From Paenibacillus tyrphae (GTDB lineage Bacteria > Bacillota > Bacilli > Paenibacillales > NBRC-103111): DNA of 64,000 nucleotides. This document shows positions 15,225-23,307 of the stretch, one piece after another. Position numbers and translations under genes: made by a program. The notes under the pieces are model-generated. The model was not told the origin of the DNA. It made no database searches and saw nothing but the letters and a program-made list of their open reading frames with translations. Position 1 is the stretch's first letter. Each line of letters starts with the position of its first letter. Where the stretch lies: assembly GCF_000722545.1 (NCBI RefSeq), contig NZ_JNVM01000006.1, positions 496,001-560,000 of the forward strand, read 5' to 3'.

Positions 15225-15811
15225 AAAAATTTACTTTAAGCCTAGCCATCGTCATGATCATTCTAGTGCTGTCGGCATGCGGAGCCAAAAAATACGAGCC
15301 GCAGGCCATCAACGAAGCGACGGACAAATGCGCCGTGTGCAACATGCAGGTGAAAGACGACCAGTTCGCAACGCAGGCGGTCCTGAAGGACGGCAAATCA
15401 CTGAAATTCGACGATATCGGCTGCTACAACGAATGGAAGAGCAAAAACGGCACCGAGCAGGTCGGAGCGACATTCGTCCGGGACTACCATTCCAAGGAAT
15501 GGATCGAGCTGGAGAAGGCTTACTACGTATACGACAAATCGTTCAAATCGCCGATGGCTTACGGCATCTATTCGTTTAAGGATAAAGCGACTGCGGAGAA
15601 GTTCATCGCGGAGAATGGAAAAGGCAAGCTGATGACGGGCTCCGAGCTGGGCTCCCATACATGGGAACGCAATTCGGACAAGATGAAGCATATGAAAGAC
15701 AGCCACAAGCCCGGCGATGAAGGCAAGCAAGATATGAAAGATATGAAAGACATGAAGGACGGTCATGGCGGCAGCGAAGCGAAGAAAGAAGAGCCGAAGG
15801 TCGCACACTAA
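15221..15811 (+). CDS. nosL: NosL-like copper chaperone lipoprotein with Met/His/Asp-rich tail
   Basis: 196 residues. Lipobox VLSACGAKK, then the NosL copper motif CAVCNMQVKDD with its conserved Cys and Met, and the domain end around KDKATAEKFIAENGKGKLMT. NosL is a Cu(I)-binding lipoprotein that delivers copper to the nos apparatus. Unlike the typical protein, it continues after about residue 150 into a tail of repeats (DMKDMKDMKDGHGG) rich in Met, His and Asp, which looks like an extra metal-binding region. It overlaps nosD by ATGA and its stop abuts the nosY start (TAATG). Confidence 0.92.
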   Translation: MKKFTLSLAIVMIILVLSACGAKKYEPQAINEATDKCAVCNMQVKDDQFATQAVLKDGKSLKFDDIGCYNEWKSKNGTEQVGATFVRDYHSKEWIELEKAYYVYDKSFKSPMAYGIYSFKDKATAEKFIAENGKGKLMTGSELGSHTWERNSDKMKHMKDSHKPGDEGKQDMKDMKDMKDGHGGSEAKKEEPKVAH

Positions 15812-16632
15812 TGAAACCGATGCTGACTGTGGCGATTCGCGAGATGCGAATCGGCTTCCGCAACCCGTGGGCATATTCGTTCCTTGCGCTCTTTTCCCTG
15901 TTCAGCCTGGCTCTGCTGCTGATTCACTCCAGCCGGGTCGTTGAAGGATACTCCAGCGTCACGGGAACGATGCTGAACCTGATCTTGTACCTGCTGCCGC
16001 TTATGACGCTGCTGCTCGGCTCCTTCTCGCTAACCGCGGAAAAGGAAGAAGGCGGCTGGCAGCTGCTCTCCGCCTATCCGCTCGGCACGCCCGCGTTCGT
16101 GCTGGGCAAATATGCGGGCATTGCCGCCGTGCTGCTCGTCATCGTCGCCTTCGGCTACGGCTTGACCGGCGTCGTCGGACAGCTCACCGGAAAGCCGTTC
16201 GATGTGAAAACCTTCACGTTGTTCCTGGCTTTCTCGGCCGGCATCGTTCTGCTGTTTCTGGCTGTGGCCGCTATCGTCGGCACGCTCGCCAAAAACCGCT
16301 GGCAGGCGCTGACGTACGGCGTGGCGATCTGGTTCTTCACCGTCATCGGCTGGCCGACGCTGCTTGTCGCTGTGCTCGGCTTGCTGCCGTACCTGTGGAT
16401 CAAGCCGGCGCTGGCCGTGCTCACCCTGTTCAATCCGGCGGAGCTGGTCCGGCTGTTCATCGTCGTCAAGCTGAGCGGAGGGTCCGTGCTCGGGCCCGAA
16501 TATTACGAATGGATCGGGTGGATTCGCGGAACGGGCGGCACTCTTCTGTTCCTGCTCGTCTCAGCCGTCTGGATCGCCGGTTGTCTGGGCGCCGCCGTCG
16601 TGCTCTGGGAAAGGGGGCGGTCGCGTGGCTGA
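15811..16632 (+). CDS. nosY: NosY-like ABC transporter permease
   Basis: 273 residues with six predicted membrane segments, following the NosY/ABC-2 pattern. It begins TVAIREMRIGFRNPWAYSFL, with a Gly/Glu motif SLTAEKEEGGWQLLSAYPLG after the second helix. It forms the membrane part of the NosFY transporter, thought to supply sulfur to the copper centre assembly via NosD. It overlaps nosF by 8 bases. Confidence 0.9.
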   Translation: MKPMLTVAIREMRIGFRNPWAYSFLALFSLFSLALLLIHSSRVVEGYSSVTGTMLNLILYLLPLMTLLLGSFSLTAEKEEGGWQLLSAYPLGTPAFVLGKYAGIAAVLLVIVAFGYGLTGVVGQLTGKPFDVKTFTLFLAFSAGIVLLFLAVAAIVGTLAKNRWQALTYGVAIWFFTVIGWPTLLVAVLGLLPYLWIKPALAVLTLFNPAELVRLFIVVKLSGGSVLGPEYYEWIGWIRGTGGTLLFLLVSAVWIAGCLGAAVVLWERGRSRG

Positions 16633-17338
16633 ACCGGTGCTGAAGCTGACGAATGTCCGCAAAACGATCAACAAGCAGCCGATCGTCAAGGGAGTCGATC
16701 TGGAGCTGTACCTGGGGCAGGTGATGGCGCTGTGCGGCGGCAACGGAGCGGGCAAAAGTACGCTGCTGCGCATGATCGTCGGCAGCTCGCAGCCGACCGA
16801 AGGCTCCATCGAGGCGTGCGGCCTCCAGTGGCGCGCCGACCGGATGCGCTACGCCGCTTCCGTCGGCTACATGCCCGACGACTATGTGTTCGGGCAGGCG
16901 CTGTCCGCGCGGGAGACGCTCACGTTCTGGGCGAAGCTCCGCAACGTACCGCCGTCCCGCGTCCAGGAGCTGCTGCACAAGGTCGGCTTGGCCGAGGTGC
17001 AGCAGAAGCCCGTCACCTCCTTCTCCAAAGGGATGCGGCAGCGGCTGCTGTTCGCACAGGCGCTGCTCGGCGACCCGCCTCTGCTCGTGCTGGACGAGCC
17101 GACGAACGGCCTCGATCCGTACTGGCTGCAATCGTTCGTGCATCTGATCGAAGAAGTGAAACGCGAAGGCCGCGCCGTCATTTTCTCGACGCACCACCTG
17201 CAGGTGGCCGAATCCGTCGCCGACCGGGCCATGTTCCTGCGGAACGGGGAATTGGTGCGGCAGGGCTCCATCGACGAATTTCGGGAGCACTACGGGCCGA
17301 AGGGACTGGACGGAGCGTTTACGGAATTTATGGCTTAA
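16625..17338 (+). CDS. nosF: NosF-like ABC transporter ATP-binding protein
   Basis: 237 residues. Walker A GGNGAGKST near residue 38, signature SFSKGMRQRL, Walker B LLVLDEPTNGLDP and H-loop FSTHHL. The start is GTG 16625-16627, inside the end of nosY. It powers the NosY permease. It is the last gene of the operon, closed by the hairpin at 17364-17403. Confidence 0.92.
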   Translation: MAEPVLKLTNVRKTINKQPIVKGVDLELYLGQVMALCGGNGAGKSTLLRMIVGSSQPTEGSIEACGLQWRADRMRYAASVGYMPDDYVFGQALSARETLTFWAKLRNVPPSRVQELLHKVGLAEVQQKPVTSFSKGMRQRLLFAQALLGDPPLLVLDEPTNGLDPYWLQSFVHLIEEVKREGRAVIFSTHHLQVAESVADRAMFLRNGELVRQGSIDEFREHYGPKGLDGAFTEFMA

Positions 17339-17363
17339 GCGCATCTCGTCTGGACTCAACAGA

Positions 17364-17403
17364 AAAGCCTTGTCCTCTTTCCAAGGGAAGAGAACAAGGC
17401 TTC
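17364..17403. terminator. Bidirectional terminator between nosF and tetR
   Basis: AAGCCTTGT pairs with ACAAGGCTT around an inner CTCTTTCC/GGGAAGAG stem. Genes converge on it from both sides. Confidence 0.8.
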
Positions 17404-17408
17404 TTTCA

Positions 17409-18311
17409 TTATCCGCGAACAAGTCCCGCCTGTCTGCACGCCGCCTCCAGCTCCGCCAGCAAATCGGCCGGCTCCGGGGAACGCTTCAAATTCGCCAGCA
17501 TGCCGAGCACGATGACCTTGCGTGGACGAATCTCCACCAGCTCCTGCTCCAACACCGCCAGAGAATCGAGCGCCTCATTGCGCGCTTCCCCTTCGGAGAG
17601 CCGCTCCAGCCGTTCCCGGCACCGCTTCACAAGCAGGAGCGGATGAGCCGACTTCGCATTTCTCGCGCATACCTCTTTCAGCCTCGGCCAATTGCTTTCG
17701 TTCAAAAGAGGGCGCGGCTTCTCCCGCAGCACGCGTTCCGCTACCGCATCGACGATATGCAGGATATGGCTGCATACTTCGTCCGGTACCAACGTGATCT
17801 TCTCGACCAGTTGCAAGCCCATGTAGGTCGACAGCAAGCTGCTTAACAGCAATACGCCTTCCGGCGCATAGGGCGTGTAGCCGTCCCCGTAAATGCCAAC
17901 GAGGCTGTCGATAAAAAACATACTGATCTCGGTATCCATCCGCTTCAAGTAATCCCGAATTTCCTGATTTACGAAGCCTCCGTTTTCCCGCATCTGCATG
18001 GTAAAAAATTCGGGATATTCTATCCACAGGCGAAGGCAGACGAGTATTTTCCGCTCCAGGCGCTCCCTCGGGCCCAACTGCCGTTCGCGTTCCACGAGCT
18101 GCATCCCGTCGTTCAAACGCTTAAAAAAGAATTTAAAAATATCCAGCAGCAGCGCTTCCTTGGAGGAAAACTGCTGATACACGCTGCCTTTGGACATTTT
18201 GCAAGCTTCGGCGATTTCCTGCATCGTCGTCTGCACATACCCGTTCGCAGCGAACAGCTTCATCGCGGCAAGCAGGATGTGCCGCTTCTTCTCGTTCCAT
18301 TTCTCTTCCAC
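17409..18311 (-). CDS. TetR-family regulator with long C-terminal extension
   Basis: 300 residues, about 100 longer than a normal TetR. The HTH (residues about 8-55) reads KRHILLAAMKLFAANGYVQT followed by IAEACKMSKGSVYQQFSSKE. A ligand domain follows to about residue 205. The remaining C-terminal part is helical and charged (ARNAKSAHPLLLVKRCRERL, DSLAVLEQELVEIRPRKVIV). Such elongated TetR proteins paired with MFS pumps resemble B. subtilis YfiR. It is co-oriented and downstream of the MFS gene with an 87-base gap. The start is a GTG. The probable operator is the 12-base palindrome before the MFS gene. Confidence 0.85.
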   Translation of the reverse strand: MEEKWNEKKRHILLAAMKLFAANGYVQTTMQEIAEACKMSKGSVYQQFSSKEALLLDIFKFFFKRLNDGMQLVERERQLGPRERLERKILVCLRLWIEYPEFFTMQMRENGGFVNQEIRDYLKRMDTEISMFFIDSLVGIYGDGYTPYAPEGVLLLSSLLSTYMGLQLVEKITLVPDEVCSHILHIVDAVAERVLREKPRPLLNESNWPRLKEVCARNAKSAHPLLLVKRCRERLERLSEGEARNEALDSLAVLEQELVEIRPRKVIVLGMLANLKRSPEPADLLAELEAACRQAGLVRG

Positions 18312-18398
18312 CGTTACACCGCCCCGAAACTTGTATGGTCTGCTTCGTTTCCGTCATAGCGACTATAGCGGATACGCAGGTAACTTGCAAGCATCGTC

Positions 18399-19631
18399 CT
18401 AGTCCCGAACGGCCGCGGCACCTTCTTGTAACGGTGCCGTGCTTCCACCCCCATTGCGTTCCTTCCAGCCGATCAGCATGGCCGTGCTTGCCACCATGAA
18501 GGCCGCTCCGAGCACGTAAGGGTAATTGACGTTAACGTCGAACAGCACGCCGGCAATCGACGGTCCCGCAATCGTACCCAAGCTCATATAGGCGTTGTTC
18601 ATTCCCGCAACGAACCCCTGCTCGTTTCCGGCCATTTTGGACAACAGCGTATTGACGGCCGGCCGGATAATCGTCGTGGCAACGAAAAACAGAATGGTTA
18701 CGGCAAAAACGGAAACGTACGTCTTCGTCACGAGGACCGCCAGCATCATGACGGCGGAAAGCAGAAACATAGCAATAAGAATTTGACGCTCGCTAAACCT
18801 CCGCAGCAGTCTTTCGAACAGAACGGCTTGGGTGAAAACCCCTGCCAGCGCGCCGAGCGTAATCATCAGTGAGATGTCCTTCGGTGTAAATCCGTGCTTC
18901 ACGTCCACATATAAACTAATCACGGCTTCAAAATTCATCAATCCGAACGTCAGCATGAAAACAAGCAGAAGCAGCACGAAGTACGGCGCGCGAAACGAGC
19001 CATGCAATTGCTTGAACAGATTTTCCCGCTTTCTCTCCGCCGTCCGGGCCAATTGCCTCGCTTCCCGGCTCTGCGTCTCCGGCAAAAACAACAGGGACAG
19101 CAGCACCGACACGCCGGCTATCGCCGTCGCCACATAGAACGGAACCCGCAGCCCGTAGTCGGCCAGAAATCCGCCGATGCCGGGTCCGATCACGATGCCC
19201 AGCGACATTGAGGCGCTGAACAGGCCCAATCCTTTTCCGCGATCCTTCTCCTGCGTAATGTCGGCCACATAGGCCATCATCGCCGGTGTCAGAAGCGCCG
19301 CCCCGATTCCGCCGAGCAGCCTGGACACGTAAAGCAGCCACATCTGATCGGCCAGCCCGAACAGCAGCTGGGACAAGGCAAACACCCCGATCCCCCCGAC
19401 AATCATAATTTTACGTCCGTATTTGTCGGACATCTCGCCGGCGATAGGCGAAAATACGAGCTGTGTCACCCCCACAGCGGCGACAAGATATCCCATGTCC
19501 TGGCCGCTTGCCCCGAATTCCGTAATGAATTTTGGCAAAATGGGGATGATCAATCCCATTCCCACCATCGTAATAAACATGTTCACCATCAAAATGACGA
19601 GCGGTCCCCAATTCGATCCGGTTTTCGTCAT
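18399..19631 (-). CDS. MFS multidrug efflux transporter (12 TM)
   Basis: 410 residues with 12 predicted membrane helices. MFS drug:H+ antiporter family 1 signatures include GEMSDKYGRKIMIVGG (motif A) and LLGGIGAALLTPAMMAYVAD. The start ATG 19629-19631 has AGAGAGGTG upstream; an extra 14 codons in the open frame are not supported. It resembles TetA/NorA/YfiS-like exporters; the substrate is unknown. A perfect palindrome in its promoter region and the TetR gene downstream suggest ligand-induced expression. Confidence 0.88.
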   Translation of the reverse strand: MTKTGSNWGPLVILMVNMFITMVGMGLIIPILPKFITEFGASGQDMGYLVAAVGVTQLVFSPIAGEMSDKYGRKIMIVGGIGVFALSQLLFGLADQMWLLYVSRLLGGIGAALLTPAMMAYVADITQEKDRGKGLGLFSASMSLGIVIGPGIGGFLADYGLRVPFYVATAIAGVSVLLSLLFLPETQSREARQLARTAERKRENLFKQLHGSFRAPYFVLLLLVFMLTFGLMNFEAVISLYVDVKHGFTPKDISLMITLGALAGVFTQAVLFERLLRRFSERQILIAMFLLSAVMMLAVLVTKTYVSVFAVTILFFVATTIIRPAVNTLLSKMAGNEQGFVAGMNNAYMSLGTIAGPSIAGVLFDVNVNYPYVLGAAFMVASTAMLIGWKERNGGGSTAPLQEGAAAVRD

Positions 19632-19687
19632 AACGTTCACCTCTCTTGCAGATTCCAATTTCATTTTGACCAATCGGTTCTATAAAC

Positions 19688-19699
19688 GACCATATGGTC
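19688..19699. promoter_or_regulatory. Palindromic operator upstream of the MFS gene
   Basis: GACCATATGGTC is a perfect 12-base palindrome 57 bases before the MFS start, next to a TATAGA -10-like element on the minus strand. Likely bound by the TetR protein encoded downstream. Confidence 0.6.
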
Positions 19700-19739
19700 A
19701 TTCGAAATTATATCCTTCCCCTCCCGTGAAGTCAAATAG

Positions 19740-19768
19740 TTGATATTAACAAATAGTTATGATAAGAT
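19740..19768 (+). promoter_or_regulatory. Promoter of the ABC-F resistance gene leader
   Basis: TTGATA (19740-19745), 17 bases, TAAGAT (19763-19768). Transcription would start near 19775, giving a leader of about 250 bases. Confidence 0.5.
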
Positions 19769-19792
19769 GGCTCTAAATTAATGACAGGAGCT

Positions 19793-20007
19793 GAAAAGAT
19801 ATAATGTAAAATAACTTTCTTGCTAAAAAATATAAAATAGTAAAACAAACAAGCGATACGAGCGCATGTTTTATTATTTATATGCAAGAAAGTTACGATA
19901 TCTTTTCACTCAAACAATATATCCTTATCTAACTCTATATCTGGGTTGGATTTGTTGTATTTATTTGAGCTGTGGGAAAGGTAACTTTCTTGCAGCTCTT
20001 TTATTTT
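19793..20007 (+). promoter_or_regulatory. Transcription attenuator in the ABC-F leader
   Basis: Three segments can pair in alternative ways. Segment A is GAAAAGATAT (19793-19802) plus AACTTTCTTGC (19813-19823). Segment B is GCAAGAAAGTTAC (19884-19896) plus ATATCTTTTC (19898-19907), the reverse complement of A. Segment C is GTAACTTTCTTGC (19981-19993), a perfect 13-base complement to B, followed by CTTTTATTTTTG. B:C is a terminator and A:B is the competing antiterminator. A very short ORF ATG-TAA (19804-19809) and a 7-codon ORF (19781-19804) lie over segment A. ABC-F resistance genes in Firmicutes are commonly induced by ribosome-mediated attenuation of this kind. Beyond this the 396-base gap between the MFS and ABC-F genes holds only the two promoters and the TetR operator. 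Confidence 0.8.
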
Positions 20008-20027
20008 TGTACAGGAGGATCTATTCC

Positions 20028-21506
20028 ATGTCATTAATCAATGTAACAAACCTGGCGTTTGCCTATGACGGCAGTTACGATAACTTATTCGAGAACGTAA
20101 GCTTTCAAATCGATACCGATTGGAAACTCGGATTTACGGGAAGAAACGGCAGAGGCAAGACCACCTTCCTCAACCTTTTGCTTGGGAAGTATGAATACAG
20201 CGGAACGATTTCCGCCAAGGTCAGCTTCGAGTATTTTCCATTTCATGTGGAGAACAAGGAGCATAACACAATCGATGTCATCGGCGACATTTACCCGGAT
20301 TACCTTCACTGGGAATTGATGCGTGAGCTTTCGCTGCTCAAGGTATCGGAGGATGTTCTATACCGGCCCTTTGCTTCATTGTCCAATGGGGAGCAAACGA
20401 AAGTACTGCTGGCTGCCTTATTTCTGAAGGAAAACAGCTTTCTGTTGATTGACGAGCCGACCAATCACCTGGACATGAACGCCAGAAAGCTTGTCAGTCA
20501 ATATCTCAATACGAAAAGCGGCTTTATTCTCGTCTCTCACGACAGGTCGTTCCTGGATCGCTGCGTAGACCATATTCTGTCCATCAATAAAACCGACATC
20601 GAAATTCAAAACGGCAATTTTTCTGATTGGTGGGAAAATAAGCAGAGACAAGACCAATTTGAGCTTGGCGAGAACGAAAAGCTGAAAAAAGACATTAAAC
20701 GCTTGTCGGAAGCGTCCAAACGAACGAGCAATTGGTCGCATGAGGTGGAAAAAACGAAGAACGGAACAAGGAATTCCGGCTCCAAGGTGGACAAAGGGTA
20801 CATCGGGCATAAGGCTGCCAAAATGATGAAACGCTCCAAATCGATGGAGCACCGGCAGCAAAACGCGATCGAGGAAAAGTCGCAGCTCTTGAAAAATATC
20901 GAAAGCTCCGAGAGCTTAAAGATTACCCAACTGGCTTTTCATAAAAATCAGCTCGCCGAACTGGACCACGTTTCCATTTATTATGGGGAGAAGACGGTTT
21001 GCACTGATATCAGCTTTACGATTGAGCAAGGGGAACGAATCGCGCTCTCGGGTGCGAACGGCTCCGGAAAATCAAGCATTATTAAGCTGATTTGCGGCGA
21101 GGATATCGTGTATACCGGCACGTTCAGAAAAGGAAGCCAGCTGAAAATATCGTACGTTTCGCAGGATACTTCGCATTTACAGGGAAATTTAACGGATTAC
21201 GCCAGAAGCAGCGGGATTGATGAAAGCCTGTTTAAATCGATTCTTAGAAAGCTTGATTTTTCCAGAGTTCAATTTGACAAGGATATTTCAGATTATAGCG
21301 GCGGCCAAAAGAAGAAAGTGCTGCTGGCGAAAAGTCTTTGCGAGAAGGTTCATTTGCATATTTGGGACGAGCCGCTTAATTTTATCGATGTGATCTCCCG
21401 CATGCAAATCGAGGAACTGCTGCTTGAGCACTCGCCGACCATTCTTTTTGTGGAGCATGACAGCGAATTTTGCAAAAATGTGGCTACCAAGATCGTTAAG
21501 CTCTAA
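20028..21506 (+). CDS. Lsa-type ABC-F ribosomal protection protein
   Basis: 492 residues with two ABC domains and no membrane segment. Domain 1: Walker A GRNGRGKTT, signature LSNGEQTKVLLA, Walker B LLIDEPTNHLD. Domain 2: Walker A GANGSGKSS, signature YSGGQKKKVLLA, and the Lsa-typical degenerate Walker B IWDEPLNFIDV. The interdomain linker (about residues 210-300) is long, charged and helical (HEVEKTKNGTRNSGSKVDKG), as expected for the arm that reaches the peptidyl transferase centre. Lsa proteins dislodge lincosamides, streptogramin A and pleuromutilins from the ribosome. The start ATG 20028 has AGGAGG upstream; the open frame continues upstream through the attenuator but is not supported there. 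More AT-rich than its neighbours, which suggests transfer. Confidence 0.92.
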   Translation: MSLINVTNLAFAYDGSYDNLFENVSFQIDTDWKLGFTGRNGRGKTTFLNLLLGKYEYSGTISAKVSFEYFPFHVENKEHNTIDVIGDIYPDYLHWELMRELSLLKVSEDVLYRPFASLSNGEQTKVLLAALFLKENSFLLIDEPTNHLDMNARKLVSQYLNTKSGFILVSHDRSFLDRCVDHILSINKTDIEIQNGNFSDWWENKQRQDQFELGENEKLKKDIKRLSEASKRTSNWSHEVEKTKNGTRNSGSKVDKGYIGHKAAKMMKRSKSMEHRQQNAIEEKSQLLKNIESSESLKITQLAFHKNQLAELDHVSIYYGEKTVCTDISFTIEQGERIALSGANGSGKSSIIKLICGEDIVYTGTFRKGSQLKISYVSQDTSHLQGNLTDYARSSGIDESLFKSILRKLDFSRVQFDKDISDYSGGQKKKVLLAKSLCEKVHLHIWDEPLNFIDVISRMQIEELLLEHSPTILFVEHDSEFCKNVATKIVKL

Positions 21507-21525
21507 ATGGGCGCAAGCTAAATAG

Positions 21526-21580
21526 AGGCAGCGGCAGTCTGGAACGTTATTTTTACGTCCGAAGCTGCCGCTGCCTTTTT
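21526..21580 (+). terminator. Terminator of the ABC-F gene
   Basis: GGCAGCGGCAG (21527-21537) pairs perfectly with CTGCCGCTGCC (21565-21575), followed by TTTTT. Confidence 0.9.
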
Positions 21581-21590
21581 ATTTGAGAGT

Positions 21591-21971
21591 TTACTTTTTT
21601 TCCATGACCGCAAAGTAGTTGTCTTCATCATCTGCAAAGTTAAATACTCTTCCGGCAGGCATCGTTACAATTTCTCCGACTTTGACATTTTTATTGGATA
21701 AATCGCCATACAACTGATCGAGATTTTCCGTAAAAAACATCAGAGAGGGCGTACCGAGATCTAATCCGGGCGACATTTTGGCAACGAACTCCTTATTATG
21801 GAGAATGATGCTTGTTTCCGCACCCTTGGCAGGAGCAATTTCAATCCATCTCATGCCTTGGCCGTTATTTTCTTCTGAAACGACCTTAAATCCTACTTTT
21901 TCCGTCCAAAAATCCCGCGCCTCATCTTGGTTATTTACATACAACATAATTTGACCGACTTGACTAATCAT
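21591..21971 (-). CDS. VOC superfamily (glyoxalase/bleomycin-resistance-like) protein
   Basis: 126 residues, one VOC domain: VGQIMLYVNNQDEARDFWTE at the start, GMRWIEIAP in the middle, and FNFADDEDNYFAVME at the end. The usual metal-ligand positions are partly replaced (Gln and Glu present, no clear His), so catalytic activity is not assured. The start ATG 21969-21971 has AAGGAG 11 bases upstream. Such proteins in Bacillales are often uncharacterised; the substrate is unknown. Confidence 0.8.
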   Translation of the reverse strand: MISQVGQIMLYVNNQDEARDFWTEKVGFKVVSEENNGQGMRWIEIAPAKGAETSIILHNKEFVAKMSPGLDLGTPSLMFFTENLDQLYGDLSNKNVKVGEIVTMPAGRVFNFADDEDNYFAVMEKK

Positions 21972-22085
21972 TCGCTGTTCATCTCCTTTGTTATAAGTAA
22001 TTACCAAACCCGATGCTTCTCATTACTACAGGTACAGGTTTCTTGATCGGCAGTAGAATTATGGCCTCCTTTTCCGACGCGTTTA

Positions 22086-22835
22086 TCAATCCAAGGAGTC
22101 TTCCGGGCCGTACGCCTCCAGATTTTCCTTGACCCGCTGCAAAAAGCGCCCACAAACGACCCCGTCCAAGATGCGATGGTCCAGCGCAAGGCACAAACGG
22201 ACCATCGAACGCACGGCGATTCGGTCGTCGACGACAACCGGCTTTTTGACGATTGATTCGAATGTTAAAATCGCGGCCTGCGGGTAGATAACGGTCGGAA
22301 AAGAAGAGATCGAGCCGAACGCTCCCGTATTGTTGACCGTGAACGTGCCTCCCTGCATGTCGCTTGGCGATAGCTTGCCTGTACGCGTCAATTGAGCCAG
22401 TTTGTCGATTTCCAGCGCCAGTCCGGCGATATTTCGGAGATCGGCACCCCGGATGACCGGGGCCAGCACCGAGTCTTCCGTCCCGACCAGAAGCGAGAGA
22501 TGGATGTCCCGCTTCACGATAATTTTATCGTCCGCCCACATGGAATTCATGATCGGATAGTCCTTGATTGCCCGGACGACCGATTGGATAAAAAAGGCAA
22601 AGTACGTCAAGTTGACGCCTTCTTGCCGCAAAAAGTCGTCTTTGAGCTTGCTGCGCAGCAGGACCAGATTCGTTACGTCCGCTTCGATAACCGTCAGGGC
22701 ATGTGGAATCTCCGTCACGCTCCGCAGCGTGCGTTCGGCAATCGTCCTTCGGATAGGCGTCACGTCGATGGCATAATCGGCAAGCTCCTCCTGCCGCTGA
22801 GGCACGGTCATTTCCATAACATTGGACTGGCTCAC
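22086..22835 (-). CDS. Stand-alone 2-oxoacid dehydrogenase acyltransferase (E2) catalytic domain
   Basis: 249 residues, only the E2 catalytic core: VTPIRRTIAERTLRSVTEIP at the start and the active-site motif ALDHRILDGVVCGRFLQ near the C-terminus with catalytic His and Asp intact. The N-terminal lipoyl and subunit-binding domains of normal E2 (400-plus residues) are missing. The start chosen is GTG 22833-22835 with GGAGG 7 bases upstream. No E1 or E3 genes are nearby, so it is an orphan. It may use free lipoyl or CoA substrates, or act as an acyltransferase outside the classic complex. The frame is intact, so it is not obviously a decaying gene. Confidence 0.85.
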   Translation of the reverse strand: MSQSNVMEMTVPQRQEELADYAIDVTPIRRTIAERTLRSVTEIPHALTVIEADVTNLVLLRSKLKDDFLRQEGVNLTYFAFFIQSVVRAIKDYPIMNSMWADDKIIVKRDIHLSLLVGTEDSVLAPVIRGADLRNIAGLALEIDKLAQLTRTGKLSPSDMQGGTFTVNNTGAFGSISSFPTVIYPQAAILTFESIVKKPVVVDDRIAVRSMVRLCLALDHRILDGVVCGRFLQRVKENLEAYGPEDSLD

Positions 22836-23001
22836 GATGTTTCCTCCAATCTTTGTTCTAAACTCACCCTCTCCCCACGAAGTCTTCACAAAAAGTTAGT
22901 ATGTAATCATAGGATCAGGTACTAATTCTAATCCAATCGTACCCCTAAGAAAGACGGGTGTCAACTCCGGTATTTCGGTTCATTTCGTATCCCCAAGCCG
23001 C

Positions 23002-23046
23002 AAAAAAAGAGCGCTGACAGATCCATCGGTCGAACCTGCCAGCGCC
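23002..23046 (-). terminator. Terminator downstream of the GNAT locus
   Basis: On the minus strand GCGCTGGCAG, an inner partly paired loop, CTGTCAGCGC, then TTTTTTT. Confidence 0.85.
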
Positions 23047-23076
23047 CAAGTCTGCCTCGCCGAAAACTCGTTATCC

Positions 23077-23307
23077 TTACGGCCAAATCACCGCTTCTTC
23101 CCGGCTTAACGGCCTGTCGTATAAATTATTGCTCATCTGGCCCGAGTAGACGATATGCCGGACCACTTTGCCTTTATCACAAAAAACGACGATCCTATCG
23201 GCATCGTCATTGGACAAATATTGATCGGTCCAGTTATAGCCCACAGTGGTGTTGATGGTTTGCGGATCGGTGTAAGGCCCAAAGACGTACACCTTGTCCC
23301 AAGCATG
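23077..23307 (-). pseudogene. 5'-truncated gene fragment fused behind the GNAT gene
   Basis: Directly after the GNAT stop TAG, in the same frame, the sequence continues HAWDKVYVFGPYTDPQTINT and runs for about 76 codons to a natural-looking end (DRPLSREEAVIWP). It reads as the C-terminal half of a secreted or lipoprotein-type small protein whose N-terminus is gone. A possible GTG start (MYVFGPY) has no ribosome binding site. A deletion that joined two genes would explain it. Confidence 0.5.

Noticed and set aside
19866..20027. 54-codon N-terminal extension of the ABC-F gene
   Set aside because: The open frame crosses the attenuator and its ATG has no ribosome binding site; the Lsa family start is at 20028 with AGGAGG. 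It may still act as a leader ORF, noted under findings.
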